A stretch of 46,121 nucleotides of DNA from Parachlamydiales bacterium (GCA_016931275.1 JAFGFA010000016.1:1-46121), one strand, 5' to 3'; shown: positions 7,905 through 17,294, counted from the stretch's first letter. Translations and numbers: made by a program. Notes: generated from the letters alone by a model not told the origin.

Positions 7905-9008
7905 ATGGCAAAGTTTCCTGTGGCACAGCTTCCCTTAATCCTCCGCTTCCATCGTCTTATGGATGCGTTTGCTAAATCCAATGACGAGAGAGATTTTTAT
8001 CTCGATCTAGTAGAGGGTTTTTTAATTTTTGTGGATCTTGATAAAGGGGTAGAAGAGCTGACGATTTTGGAACAAGATCTCGATGTGAATATGGAACGTT
8101 ATGCTCTTGTACCTAAAATGACCTTTTTTGAGATTAAAAAATTTATGGAGGGATTTGTTCATGAAAAAGTCTATGATATCGATACAAAAGAAAAACTTTT
8201 AGACATTATTAGCTCTAAAGATCCTCGGGAAAATTTTTTAGAATTTATTTATGATAATCTTACCGAGTTGGAAAAGTGGCAAACGTATTATCAGGAACGT
8301 TCCAGGATTCGTATTATCGAATGGCTTCGGAGCCTGCACTTGCAATTTGTTTTTGAAGAAGATCTTGATTTAAATCGTCACATTATCGAAAAGCTGAAAC
8401 GCACTCTTTTTGAGGAAAAAGTTTCAAAAGATATTTCTCAATCACGAAATATTTTATTTTCTAAAGCTAAAACATATTATTCTGTTGATGCTCTCAATCC
8501 ACGGCCTAAAAGAGGAAGACCTCCCAAACAGGCTCAGAAGACGGCGGAAGAACCTCAATTGACGATTGATATTTATACTCAAGTGCCTAAGTCTGTGCGT
8601 CCTTTTCTCTATGTTCCGGAGATTGTCAACGCTTCGTCTGTAACATTTTCTGGTCGTTTTGATACGGAGGAACAGCTCTTAGCTTCATTGCGCGGCACTA
8701 CGCGCATTAAGGTTGATGAAAAATTAGAGGCTTTGTCTCTGCGATTAGAATCTTTAGAAGAGTTGTCCAAGCGATTTGGCCGCGGAGAAGTTGTTCCTTC
8801 TTTTGAGCCGATTTTTAAACCAACCATCAAGCAACCCACAAAAATGATGGCTCCGGAAGGAAAAGGGAGCAAAATTGGAACCGCAGTTGGGGAGATTTTG
8901 CCGAAAAAGCCCAAGGCTCAAGAAGAGGAGTTTGCCGGAAGGAAAAAGAAAAAATTTGCCATTAAAAAAGTTGTGGCAATTAAGTCCTCTAAAAAGAAAA
9001 AGAAATAA
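7905..9008 (+). CDS. UPF0158-family protein with AT-hook and lysine-rich tail
   Basis: The N-terminal ~150 residues (FHRLMDAF...ERDFYLDLVEGFLIF, IEWLRSLHL) resemble uncharacterised family UPF0158, known from Chlamydia (CT429-like) and other bacteria. No enzymatic role is known to me. The C-terminal half is basic and low in hydrophobicity. It contains KRGRPPK at about 202-208, a textbook AT-hook core that binds the minor groove of AT-rich DNA, and ends IKKVVAIKSSKKKKK. I chose the ATG at 7905, which has AGGTGA 6 bases upstream, over a GTG at 7896. The tail suggests nucleic-acid binding; this is inference. Confidence 0.75.
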   Translation: MAKFPVAQLPLILRFHRLMDAFAKSNDERDFYLDLVEGFLIFVDLDKGVEELTILEQDLDVNMERYALVPKMTFFEIKKFMEGFVHEKVYDIDTKEKLLDIISSKDPRENFLEFIYDNLTELEKWQTYYQERSRIRIIEWLRSLHLQFVFEEDLDLNRHIIEKLKRTLFEEKVSKDISQSRNILFSKAKTYYSVDALNPRPKRGRPPKQAQKTAEEPQLTIDIYTQVPKSVRPFLYVPEIVNASSVTFSGRFDTEEQLLASLRGTTRIKVDEKLEALSLRLESLEELSKRFGRGEVVPSFEPIFKPTIKQPTKMMAPEGKGSKIGTAVGEILPKKPKAQEEEFAGRKKKKFAIKKVVAIKSSKKKKK

Positions 9009-9018
9009 TTTCATTTAT

Positions 9019-9047
9019 TTGAAAAAAACGTTCTTTTCGATTAAAAT
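9019..9047 (+). promoter_or_regulatory. Promoter of the E1 fusion gene
   Basis: TTGAAA (9019-9024) and TAAAAT (9042-9047) are 17 bases apart, upstream of the ATG at 9072. The leader contains CCTTTTAAAGG, which could partly fold over the AAGGA ribosome-binding site. Confidence 0.6.
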
Positions 9048-9071
9048 GATTCCTTTTAAAGGATTATTATT

Positions 9072-11090
9072 ATGTCTATAGATTTAATTTCTAAAACACC
9101 AGTTTTGCATCGATCCGGATGCCTTAGGATATTAAAAAATTTATATATCTCTCGATTAGCGGATCAGAAGATGCAAATTCTTGTGAAACAAAATAAGGGG
9201 ACGACATTTTTTTTATCAACAGCAGGTCATGAATTAGTCGGTTCTGTCGCCTCTTTATTTTTTCATAAGGGAGATTGGTTTTTTCCCTATTATAGGGACA
9301 GGGCATTTGCTTTGGGGATCGGAGTTCCTTTAGAAGAAATCATGGGGGCTTTTCTCGCTCGTAATGTTCCCCATCATTCCAGTGGACGGATGATGCTCGA
9401 TCATTTTTCGGATAAAGAGAAAAATATTGCTTGTCAATCCAGTGTGGTGGGATCACAATTTTTGCAAGCGGTAGGAAGAGCTAAAGGGCTGCAATTGAAA
9501 GATGAAAATGGCGTTGTTTATGTCTCCTCAGGAGATGGAGCGACATCGCAGGGAGATTTCCATGAAGCGCTTAATTTTTCTTCCATTCATCAATTACCGG
9601 TCATATTTGTCGTGCAAGACAATGACTGGGCCATTTCCGTACCTTCAAAGCAGCAGACATCAGGTGCTTCTGTTGCTGCAATGGCCAGAGGATATGAAGG
9701 GTTGACTATTTTTGATATCGATGGATGTGACTACGAACAATTATTTTCCGCTTTTTCTCAGGCGGTATTGAAAGGAAGGGAAAAAAAAGGACCAAGTCTT
9801 ATTGTTGCCAAAGTTCCTCGCATAGCTCCTCATACGAATAGTGATGATCCGGCAAAATATCAAACGTCTCAATATCGCCAGGAACTGATTCAAAGAGATC
9901 CTATTCCTCGATTCGAGCAATGGCTTTTGGATAAAGATCTCATTTCTGCATCGGAGATAGCTTCTATGAAAATAGAGGCTAAGGAGATCGTAGAGCAACA
10001 ATCCGAATTAGCGGAGAAAATGCCTTTTGCGCCAAGTGATTCTGTAGAACAATATCTTTTTCGTGAAAAGCATGTGGTCGAAGTTCCCGTGCAAAAAGAG
10101 GGAGAGACTGTGGTCATGATGGACGCCCTTAACCATGCCTTGATGGAAGAAATGGAAAGAGATCCGGAAGTGATTGTCTTTGGAGAAGATGTGGCAGATG
10201 GCAAGGGAGGCGTATTTGGTATTACTAGAGGGCTTTCTGCGAAATTCGGAAAGAATCGCTGTTTTAATACGCCTTTGGCTGAGTCTACTATTGCAGGGAT
10301 AGCAGCAGGCCTTAGCCTTGAGGGGTTTAAGCCTGTCGGAGAAATTCAGTTTGCCGATTATGTATGGCCAGCTATGAATCAGATCGCGTGTGAATTGTCC
10401 AGCATTTCGTATCGTTCTAATGGAGAGTGGAGCGTTCCCGTTGTCCTTCGTATGCCTTATGGAGGATATATTCAGGGAGGGCCTTATCATTCCCAAAGTA
10501 TTGAAGCTATTTTTACGCATATTCCCGGTTTAAAAGTGGTGATTCCTAGTAATGCGGCTGATGCAAAACTTCTTTTAAAAACAGCAATAAGAGATCCGAA
10601 TCCCGTGATTTTTTTTGAGCATAAAGCGCTATATCGGCAAAAGATTTTTTCTGCGCGTCCTGAACCAGATAAGGAAGCTGTTCTTCCTTTTGGCAAGGCT
10701 TCGATTATATGCCCCGGAGAGGACATAACGCTGATAGCATGGGGGATGATGGTCTCTTTTGCTTATGAAGTTGCTTCTTCTCTTAAAAAAGAAATTTCTG
10801 TAGAAGTGATCGATCTGCGTACGTTAGTGCCGCTCGATTTTGAGACAATTCTTCACTCTGTGAAAAAGACCGGAAAAGTGATGATTGTTCATGAAGCGCC
10901 TCTTATTGGTGGATTTGGTGCGGAATTGGCCGCACAGATTGCCGATAAGGGATTTACCTTGTTAGATGCTCCCATTCTGCGAATAGGCGGGAAGCATTGT
11001 CCTGTTCCTTATGCAAAAAATTTGGAAAACGCTGTTTTGCCTCAAAAACAAGACATTGAACAGGCGATTAGAAATCTTTCAAAGTATTAA
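9072..11090 (+). CDS. 2-oxo acid dehydrogenase E1, alpha/beta fusion
   Basis: E1 decarboxylates a 2-oxo acid with thiamine diphosphate and passes the acyl group to lipoyl-E2. The 672-residue protein carries both subunits in one chain. Residues ~1-330 are the alpha part, with the TPP motif GDGATSQGDFHEALN...QDNDWAIS; residues ~345-672 are the beta part (VIVFGEDVADGKGGVFG, PLAESTIAGIAAGLSLEG, VIDLRTLVPLD, VHEAPLIGGFGAELA). The same fusion, annotated as oxoisovalerate dehydrogenase or pdhA/B, is CT340 in C. trachomatis. The substrate (branched-chain 2-oxo acids or pyruvate) cannot be decided from the sequence. E2 and E3 are not in the window. AAGGA precedes the ATG. Confidence 0.93.
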   Translation: MSIDLISKTPVLHRSGCLRILKNLYISRLADQKMQILVKQNKGTTFFLSTAGHELVGSVASLFFHKGDWFFPYYRDRAFALGIGVPLEEIMGAFLARNVPHHSSGRMMLDHFSDKEKNIACQSSVVGSQFLQAVGRAKGLQLKDENGVVYVSSGDGATSQGDFHEALNFSSIHQLPVIFVVQDNDWAISVPSKQQTSGASVAAMARGYEGLTIFDIDGCDYEQLFSAFSQAVLKGREKKGPSLIVAKVPRIAPHTNSDDPAKYQTSQYRQELIQRDPIPRFEQWLLDKDLISASEIASMKIEAKEIVEQQSELAEKMPFAPSDSVEQYLFREKHVVEVPVQKEGETVVMMDALNHALMEEMERDPEVIVFGEDVADGKGGVFGITRGLSAKFGKNRCFNTPLAESTIAGIAAGLSLEGFKPVGEIQFADYVWPAMNQIACELSSISYRSNGEWSVPVVLRMPYGGYIQGGPYHSQSIEAIFTHIPGLKVVIPSNAADAKLLLKTAIRDPNPVIFFEHKALYRQKIFSARPEPDKEAVLPFGKASIICPGEDITLIAWGMMVSFAYEVASSLKKEISVEVIDLRTLVPLDFETILHSVKKTGKVMIVHEAPLIGGFGAELAAQIADKGFTLLDAPILRIGGKHCPVPYAKNLENAVLPQKQDIEQAIRNLSKY

Positions 11091-11145
11091 TTGATTTTTT
11101 GGTCCATACTTTATAATATTATTTTTCAATAATAATAATATTACA

Positions 11146-11910
11146 ATGATTGCTTTTTGCCCTCTTGCCTCCGGATCTAAAGGAAATTGTTTATATTTAG
11201 GAAATGAACAAAAAAAAATATTGATCGATGCCGGAATCAGTGCAAAGCAAATTGAGACGCGGTTACAGCAGATCGGGGTTTCTATTGCCGATATAGATGC
11301 GATTTTAGTCACCCATGAACACATGGATCATATCCAAGGCCTAAAAATACTGTGCAAACGTTATGCTATTCCCGTTTTTGCCAATTCAGAAACGGCCAAA
11401 GGTATTTATCGCAATTTGCAATTTATGCCGAAGTTCACGCTTTTTACTTCTGATGAATCATTTTCTTTTGGAGAAATGCTTATCCATCCTTTTAGTATTC
11501 AACATGATACGTTAGATCCTGTCGGTTTTATTATTTCTCTGCTGCAAAAAAAAATCGGCGTTTGTGCTGATTTAGGATATGTAACGGCTCATGTAAAGAA
11601 AAATTTAGAACAGTGTGATGTGCTCTATCTTGAAGCCAATCATCAAGAATCGATGGTTTTTTCTTCTGCCCGTTCTCCTCATTATAAAAAGCGGGTTATC
11701 GGAAAACAAGGGCATCTTTCGAATCAAGAATGCGCCGAGCTTCTTTCCTCTGTCTATCATGAAGGTCTTCGTCATGTTTATTTGGCGCATCTTTCTTCAG
11801 AGTGCAATTCGGAAGAGGCAGCACTAAAGACTGTTCTAGAATTTGTCGATAAAAAGATCGATATTTCGATTGCCTATCAAGATAAAATTTCAAAAATAAT
11901 TTATTTGTAA
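11146..11910 (+). CDS. MBL-fold hydrolase of the WalJ/YycJ type
   Basis: This 254-residue cytosolic protein has the metallo-beta-lactamase fold. The zinc motif HEHMDH sits at residues 57-62 after MIAFCPLASGSKGNCLYLG, the typical YycJ/WalJ start. Later ligand segments are CADLGYVT (Asp), LEANHQ and VIGKQGHLSNQECAELL. In Firmicutes WalJ is a 5'-3' exonuclease linked to DNA replication and the WalK/WalR locus. Whether the chlamydial homologue does the same is unknown. It stands alone after the E1 fusion, with no two-component genes near it. Confidence 0.85.
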   Translation: MIAFCPLASGSKGNCLYLGNEQKKILIDAGISAKQIETRLQQIGVSIADIDAILVTHEHMDHIQGLKILCKRYAIPVFANSETAKGIYRNLQFMPKFTLFTSDESFSFGEMLIHPFSIQHDTLDPVGFIISLLQKKIGVCADLGYVTAHVKKNLEQCDVLYLEANHQESMVFSSARSPHYKKRVIGKQGHLSNQECAELLSSVYHEGLRHVYLAHLSSECNSEEAALKTVLEFVDKKIDISIAYQDKISKIIYL

Positions 11911-11984
11911 CTCTGAGTTGTTTGCGTTTTTTTTAATTTAAACAAACGTTATTTTATTTAAATCAATAAAATAATGTTTATATA

Positions 11985-12012
11985 TTAAACAAAACGATGT
12001 TTATGTTATAAT
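11985..12012 (+). promoter_or_regulatory. Possible promoter of the 154-residue protein gene
   Basis: A perfect TATAAT (12007-12012) is preceded 16 bases upstream by a weak TTAAAC (11985-11990), in a very AT-rich gap after the MBL hydrolase. The predicted leader is about 25 bases. Confidence 0.5.
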
Positions 12013-12044
12013 TGTTTTCGTTTAAAAATAAAATATGGTTTTTT

Positions 12045-12509
12045 ATGTCTTTTATAACAAAACTGCCGTTTTCTGAAATAGATCAGAACATCAATAGGAT
12101 CGCTTTAGAGAATAGTCAAAAATATTATGATAAATTTCATAATTTGGCAGAGCCATCTATAAGCCTGGAATTAGCCGGAGAATTTTTAGCCTATCAAGTT
12201 GTTCGCTCGGTTGCTCGAGGATTGGTTTTGGCTTATCGGATCTTAAATACGCTTTATGTCGGTTATCAAGCTTGTATTGGCGCAAAAACTGTCCAAGATG
12301 TGGTCAGACAAATTGAAGTAACAGGAATGACTTATGCACGTATTAGAATGGAAATGTTATTTGTTGGAGCTGCGATCTTAAGTCCTATTGCCATGTGTTT
12401 TTCAAAATCCTTCGGATGGGAAGGGTATCAAAGGATCTCTAGATGGGATCTTAAAATAGACCGGTGGGAAAATGATTGTATAGCTGCTTCTGCTTCTCGG
12501 AATCTGTAA
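12045..12509 (+). CDS. Hypothetical small protein with two hydrophobic segments
   Basis: I do not recognise this 154-residue protein. It starts MSFITKLPFSEIDQN and has an amphipathic/hydrophobic stretch around residues 46-75 (VARGLVLAYRILNTLYVGYQA) and a clear hydrophobic segment around 101-117 (MLFVGAAILSPIAMCF). I chose ATG 12045 because a TATAAT box at 12007-12012 fits transcription starting just before it, whereas a TTG at 12012 would lie inside that box. The AT-rich upstream region and small membrane-type product resemble lineage-specific chlamydial genes. It converges on ftsK. Confidence 0.6.
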   Translation: MSFITKLPFSEIDQNINRIALENSQKYYDKFHNLAEPSISLELAGEFLAYQVVRSVARGLVLAYRILNTLYVGYQACIGAKTVQDVVRQIEVTGMTYARIRMEMLFVGAAILSPIAMCFSKSFGWEGYQRISRWDLKIDRWENDCIAASASRNL

Positions 12510-12550
12510 ATAGATACCTTATAAGAGGATTAAAACAAAAATAGAAAGCT

Positions 12551-14836
12551 TTAGAAGAGTTCTTCTTGATTGGCGAGGACTCTTCTAGGTTTGCTTCCTT
12601 CCTGAGGGCCAATAATCCCTTTTTCCTGCAGTTCGTCCATGAGGCTAGCTGCACGGGCATATCCAATTTTCAACTTCCTTTGCAAAAAAGTAGTCGAAGC
12701 AGTACGGGTCGATAATACGATATGGAGCGCCTGATCATAGAGTTCGTCTCTTCCGGAAGTTTCTTTTCCCAAAATCTCCTCTTTGGGTAATGCGTCAAAA
12801 GAGGGGATAAGATATTGAGGATGTGATTTTTCAGAGATATGAGACACAATGCGGTTAATTTCTTCATCGCTAATAAAAGCTCCCTGTGCTCGAACGAGAT
12901 GCGAGCTTCCGGGAGGAAGAAAAAGAAGATCTCCGTTTCCGAGAAGATTTTCTGCGCCATTTTCATCTAAAATGATTTGAGAATTGATACGGCTTGCGAC
13001 TTTAAAGGCAACGCGTGAAGGGAAATTTGCTTTGATAATACCGGTAATGACCTCTCGAGAGGGACGTTGAGTAGCTAAAATTAAATGAATGCCGACTGCT
13101 CTGGCCATTTGAGCAATGCGGGCAATGGGCGTTTCTAAATCTGTGCTCGAGACCATCATAAGATCAGCAAATTCATCGATAATGGCCACAATAAACGGCA
13201 TGTGATCCGGGATGGTTATCGGAAAGGATCCATCGTTAATCGGTTTTTTCTTGAGAGCATTAAAAGAGGTAATATTGCGAAGACGCAAATGTTTGAATAT
13301 TTCATAACGGTTTTGCATTTCTCTTACAAGCCAATGAAGGGCGGCATAAGCTCCATGAGATTCTGTGATGACAGGAGCAATCATGTGGGGGAGATGAGAA
13401 TAATTGGTGAGCTCCACTTTTTTCGGGTCGATCATCATGAGCCGGATTTTTTCCGGAGGTGCGTTCATAACAATCGACATCACAATCGTATTGATACAGA
13501 CGGATTTTCCTGATCCGGTTGCCCCTGCGATTAAAAGATGGGGCATTTTGGATAGATCGGCAATCACATTGTCTCCACTGACCGTTTTCCCTAATAAAAT
13601 AGGAATATTGCAATGCCGTGAAGTCGTTTGATAGCCTAATAACATTTCTTTGAAACTAACCTGTTGGGGAAAGAGGGCCGGCACCTCTACTCCGACAGCA
13701 GCTTTTCCTGGAATAGGCGCTATAATGCGAATTGATTTGGCTTGCATGTTGAGGGCAATGTCATTTTCGAGGGCTTTTATTTTTTGTACTTTTACGCCAA
13801 TGGAAGGATGGACTTCGAACAGGGCAATAGTAGGACCGCAATGAATATCTCCTACGCGTGCGGAAATGCCAAAATTTTCTAAAGTTTTTTGTAGTATTAA
13901 GGCTTGTTGTTTTAATTCTTTTTCGACAATAGGCTGATCGATGTGTTGGGGGGTGGCCAGAAGGGAAGGGGAGGGAAGATGATAGGAACTAATATTCCGA
14001 GAGATGGCCGAAGCTATGGAAGTTGTTGTTTTCTTCTGATGTAGCAGTTTCTCGTGGGCTTCATTTAAATAGGACCGCACAGTAATCGTCGGAGGCTGCG
14101 ACATAGGCATTTTTTTTATGACGGGAGAAGGCTTTAGGGGAGAAAGAGATTTTTGGGGGCGGTCTATTAAGGGTTTCGGTTTTTTTCTCATCCTAGATAA
14201 AAGATGAAGAATAAAACTACAAATACGAGAAGAGCCGTTTACAAGGACTTTTATAGCATTTTTTATGTGGATCCCTGTTAAGAAGAAAAAAGAAATTACG
14301 CTGATGGAAATGCAAATAAACGTTACACCGATATCAGAAAAAAGATGACGTAAATGGAGCCATGGTAAGTCACGATATAAAAAATAATACGGTACTCCAC
14401 CTAAAATATAGCGGGTAGTGACATGAAAAGTAGGCTGAGTCTGATAAACTGTTTCATGGATGACTTTTTTTTTGCAATAACTAAGAAGCTCGGGGTGAGT
14501 TTCTGCAAAGATATTGAGAAGCATGCATAGGGAACTGAGGAATAATAAAAAGCTCATATGTTTAAAAGTGGAAATTTTACTGGAGGATAATAGCTTCCAA
14601 CCGCACCACATTAAGTAAAGAACAAGGAGATAGCTGCCCATCCCAAAGAAAAATTGCATGACGTGAGCAAGAGAATATCCAATAATTCCGAGCCAATTTT
14701 GGGAAGGGTTCTTATAGACGAAACTAAGAAGAGAGAGAAAGGTCAATAAGGTGAAGGCTAAAAGAAAAAGTCCTTTGGCTTCTGGATGAGAAGGCTTTTT
14801 TTGAGGAGATCCTTTGCTGAGCTTCTTTTTTTTCAT
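12551..14836 (-). CDS. ftsK: DNA translocase FtsK
   Basis: FtsK is a septal, membrane-anchored hexameric motor that pumps DNA and activates XerCD at dif during division. The 761-residue product has about four N-terminal membrane helices, a proline- and lysine-rich linker, and a RecA-like motor with Walker A GATGSGKS (about residue 435-443). The C-terminal winged-helix gamma domain is ALHIVLSTRTASTTFLQRKLKIGYARAA (split: residues ~695-725), which reads KOPS sites. I chose the ATG at 14836, with AGGAG about 7 bases upstream, overlapping uppP by ATGA. A longer frame would run through uppP. The linker is short compared with E. coli. Confidence 0.95.
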   Translation of the reverse strand: MKKKKLSKGSPQKKPSHPEAKGLFLLAFTLLTFLSLLSFVYKNPSQNWLGIIGYSLAHVMQFFFGMGSYLLVLYLMWCGWKLLSSSKISTFKHMSFLLFLSSLCMLLNIFAETHPELLSYCKKKVIHETVYQTQPTFHVTTRYILGGVPYYFLYRDLPWLHLRHLFSDIGVTFICISISVISFFFLTGIHIKNAIKVLVNGSSRICSFILHLLSRMRKKPKPLIDRPQKSLSPLKPSPVIKKMPMSQPPTITVRSYLNEAHEKLLHQKKTTTSIASAISRNISSYHLPSPSLLATPQHIDQPIVEKELKQQALILQKTLENFGISARVGDIHCGPTIALFEVHPSIGVKVQKIKALENDIALNMQAKSIRIIAPIPGKAAVGVEVPALFPQQVSFKEMLLGYQTTSRHCNIPILLGKTVSGDNVIADLSKMPHLLIAGATGSGKSVCINTIVMSIVMNAPPEKIRLMMIDPKKVELTNYSHLPHMIAPVITESHGAYAALHWLVREMQNRYEIFKHLRLRNITSFNALKKKPINDGSFPITIPDHMPFIVAIIDEFADLMMVSSTDLETPIARIAQMARAVGIHLILATQRPSREVITGIIKANFPSRVAFKVASRINSQIILDENGAENLLGNGDLLFLPPGSSHLVRAQGAFISDEEINRIVSHISEKSHPQYLIPSFDALPKEEILGKETSGRDELYDQALHIVLSTRTASTTFLQRKLKIGYARAASLMDELQEKGIIGPQEGSKPRRVLANQEELF
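12552..12587 (-). terminator. Possible weak terminator stem at the ftsK stop
   Basis: TAGAAGAGT (12552-12560) and ACTCTTCTA (12579-12587) form a perfect 9-base stem that includes the ftsK stop codon. A short T-run (CTATTTTTG) follows on the minus strand after a spacer. The spacer makes it a poor intrinsic terminator. Confidence 0.35.
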
Positions 14837-15582
14837 AGATAACTCCTGTATAGGAGGAAAAAAGCCAACAAGAGGCAATAGAGACCAAAGTAGGCAAACG
14901 TTTTTTTTATTTGAATGGCAAATAAGAAGCGAATGGCCCAAGAGCCCATGACGAAAGAAGTGATAAACGCTATGAAATAGATGGAAAGAGGATAGGAAAC
15001 GACAATAGGTTTTTGTAGAATCTCTAATAAGCACCCTCCAAAAATGGTCGGTATCGATAAAAGAAAGGAAAAAGTCATAGCATTTTGTAAATTCCATTGT
15101 CGCAATGAGGCGGTTGAAATGGTTAATGCGCTTCTTGATAAGCCGGGAATCAAAGCTGCTCCTTGTGCTATGCCTATTAATAACATATCTGAAATTTTTC
15201 TTTCAGAAGATTCTTTTTTCGAAAAAAAGGCCATAGAGAATAAGAAAAGGGCAGAAAGCAACAAAAAAAATCCCGTAAACATTCCTGTGGACAGTTTTTC
15301 AAGAATAGGTTTTCCGAGAAAATAGATGGGAATAAGAGGAAAAATAGCTATTAAATAGTAGAAGATTTCTTTTTTTTCCTCTGTGAGGAGTAACCGAACT
15401 TTAGGAAATAGGTATAAAAGGCAGGCACAGGCTGTTCCTCCATGACAAATGAGATCAAAAAAATGATCGTGAGGAATCTGGAAAAAATCACAGATTAAAT
15501 GAATATGGGCAGAAGAACTTATAGGGAAAAATTCGCAGATGCCTTGAACGATGCCTATAATGAACGCCTCTAATAAACTCAA
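14833..15582 (-). CDS. uppP: Undecaprenyl-diphosphatase (UppP/BacA)
   Basis: UppP dephosphorylates undecaprenyl diphosphate in the membrane, regenerating the lipid carrier for peptidoglycan and other cell-wall glycans. The 249-residue, highly hydrophobic protein starts MSLLEAFIIGIVQGICEFF and has the signature EFFPISSSAHIHL. The second motif, GIAQGAALIPGLSRSALTIS, carries the catalytic Arg and Ser region. It is slightly shorter than E. coli BacA. It overlaps ftsK by 4 bases and is transcribed toward it, 24 bases after tRNA-His. Its job fits the mur cluster later in the window. Confidence 0.93.
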   Translation of the reverse strand: MSLLEAFIIGIVQGICEFFPISSSAHIHLICDFFQIPHDHFFDLICHGGTACACLLYLFPKVRLLLTEEKKEIFYYLIAIFPLIPIYFLGKPILEKLSTGMFTGFFLLLSALFLFSMAFFSKKESSERKISDMLLIGIAQGAALIPGLSRSALTISTASLRQWNLQNAMTFSFLLSIPTIFGGCLLEILQKPIVVSYPLSIYFIAFITSFVMGSWAIRFLFAIQIKKTFAYFGLYCLLLAFFLLYRSYL

Positions 15583-15606
15583 AAGACAAGTTCCTTATTA
15601 AAAAAA

Positions 15607-15683
15607 TGGGGCGAACGACGGGGATTGAACCCGCGACATTTGGAACCACAATCCAACGCTCTGCCAACTGAGCTACGTTCGCC
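15607..15683 (-). tRNA. tRNA-His (anticodon GTG), CCA encoded
   Basis: The minus strand folds into a cloverleaf. G-1 is followed by the acceptor GCGAACG / CGTTCGC, U8-A9, a D arm with GCTCAG, the anticodon loop TTGTGGT on a GGA/TCC-type stem, and a GGTTCAATCC T-loop. C73 and an encoded CCA end at 15607. G-1 opposite C73 is the tRNA-His identity pair. It lies just upstream of uppP in the same direction. Confidence 0.95.
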
Positions 15684-15810
15684 ACAAAGGTCATTTAGGG
15701 ATGTACACCCTACGCTATCTAAAAAAATAGCAATAAGTTTATTTTATCAATCCCTAACAATTAAAAACAAGGGTCTTATATCGCTTTAATCCTCAAACGA
15801 ATAATGTTTT

Positions 15811-17283
15811 TTATATAAAGTAGTGAATGAGATGTTTTTTGTGATGGTGTTGCATGATGTTTTGGATTCCTATGAATAGAGCTGTAAACAGATAGGCCAA
15901 TAGGAAATAGCTAACAGGAGCGGAACAGCGGAAAGAATAGTCTAAAAGTATAGGAGGATAATGCGCTAGGCTAACGATAAAATGACTCAGATGATCGCAA
16001 AGGCAAAAGATCCACGAGGGGATGAAGAGATGGATCAAGCATGTGAAGACCCATAAAAATATCAATAAGGTAATCAGGGACGGAAAAAAGAGCGCATAGA
16101 GAAGGGAGAGAAAAGGAATTTTATGAAAATGAAAAAGAAGCAAAGGAAAAACAAGAATCATTACGGAGAAAAAAAGAGAAAATGAAAGGAGATAATAATT
16201 TTTGAAAAAGAAAAAAATCCGTTCTTTCCAAGAAGGCGTTAGAGTTTTTTTCAGAGGAAAAATAAGGGAAAATAGATGTTCAAATAGGGAAAAATAAAGA
16301 AATATCCCAAGGACACTGGCAAAACTAAGCTGGAATCCTATATGAAGAACATATTCGGGATCGTACAATAAAGAACCTATGAGAGCTCCTCCCCAGAGAT
16401 TTAAAGGGGAAGATATTTTTCTAAATAGTAATCCGCCGTACAATAAAGCGAGCATGATCCATGCTCTGATGACCGATGGCATAGGACCGATGTATAAAAG
16501 AAAAAAGGTCACGAGAGGAAGAAGGACGGTTATTGTGAACGGAAAAGAGGAAAATCTCCTTAAGATGCAAGAAACCATGATCACAATCATACTAAAATGA
16601 AAACCTGAAATGGCTAAAATATGCTGTTGTCCAATGCGATTGAAGGAAAAGCGTAAAAGAGAATTTTCCAGATTTCCGGTGAGCAGGGCGCTCAATAGAT
16701 GGGCTCCGTCGATATGATGGATATGGCGAAAAACATATTTTCGTATTTTTTGTTTCGTGAGAATACGCCAGGAAGACAAGGTAGGCATTTCTTGGCTTTT
16801 TTCACAATGAGTGATTTTCAATTGAGATGTTCTCGGATGAGGGATGAGGCATCCCTGGACACGATATTGGTATCGGGGTTGCAGATTTTGTCGGTAATAA
16901 AAATAACAATCGGCTTTTGTACGCTGATGAGTATTAGGTGAATAAAATGTGATCGTTCCGTAATAACGATTGCCATACATAGTGGAAGAAATATGTGTGA
17001 CGGATAATTTTCCTTGAACAGGAAGAGTCGATTCGATGTTTTTTGCAGAGGAAATAAAGTAGCAATAGAAAAAACCTGCGCAAAAAAGGATTGAGAACCG
17101 AATTTTTTGTTGGGGAGAAAGCCAAATAAGGGATAAGACAAATGCAATCCAATAGATGTTATAAAAATAGAAGGAGGTCCCAAGAAAAAAGAAAAGGCCT
17201 GTTCCGCAAAGAGGATGCAACAAAAAAAAAGAGATGAAGTTCTGTTTTTTATTGAGAAAGAATTTTTTTATATCCCGATACAT
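15811..17283 (-). CDS. comEC: ComEC/Rec2-family competence membrane protein
   Basis: ComEC forms the inner-membrane channel for single-stranded DNA uptake. The 490-residue protein has N-terminal membrane helices, an OB-like segment (about residues 90-150), and the ComEC core with LLTGNLENSLLRFSFNRIGQQHILAISGFHFSMIV (residues ~205-240), where HILAISGFH is the family signature. Several helices follow. It lacks the C-terminal metallo-beta-lactamase domain of longer ComEC proteins; chlamydial CT339 is, as I remember, likewise short. It is divergent from the CT338-like gene. Chlamydiae recombine naturally, but the DNA-uptake role of this protein is inferred from the family. Confidence 0.87.
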   Translation of the reverse strand: MYRDIKKFFLNKKQNFISFFLLHPLCGTGLFFFLGTSFYFYNIYWIAFVLSLIWLSPQQKIRFSILFCAGFFYCYFISSAKNIESTLPVQGKLSVTHISSTMYGNRYYGTITFYSPNTHQRTKADCYFYYRQNLQPRYQYRVQGCLIPHPRTSQLKITHCEKSQEMPTLSSWRILTKQKIRKYVFRHIHHIDGAHLLSALLTGNLENSLLRFSFNRIGQQHILAISGFHFSMIVIMVSCILRRFSSFPFTITVLLPLVTFFLLYIGPMPSVIRAWIMLALLYGGLLFRKISSPLNLWGGALIGSLLYDPEYVLHIGFQLSFASVLGIFLYFSLFEHLFSLIFPLKKTLTPSWKERIFFFFKNYYLLSFSLFFSVMILVFPLLLFHFHKIPFLSLLYALFFPSLITLLIFLWVFTCLIHLFIPSWIFCLCDHLSHFIVSLAHYPPILLDYSFRCSAPVSYFLLAYLFTALFIGIQNIMQHHHKKHLIHYFI

Positions 17284-17294
17284 TGCAAAGTATT

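Noticed and set aside
14837-15097. N-terminal extension of ftsK by 87 residues
   Set aside because: It lies wholly within uppP in another frame; the ATG at 14836 has a good ribosome-binding site and gives the usual ATGA coupling.
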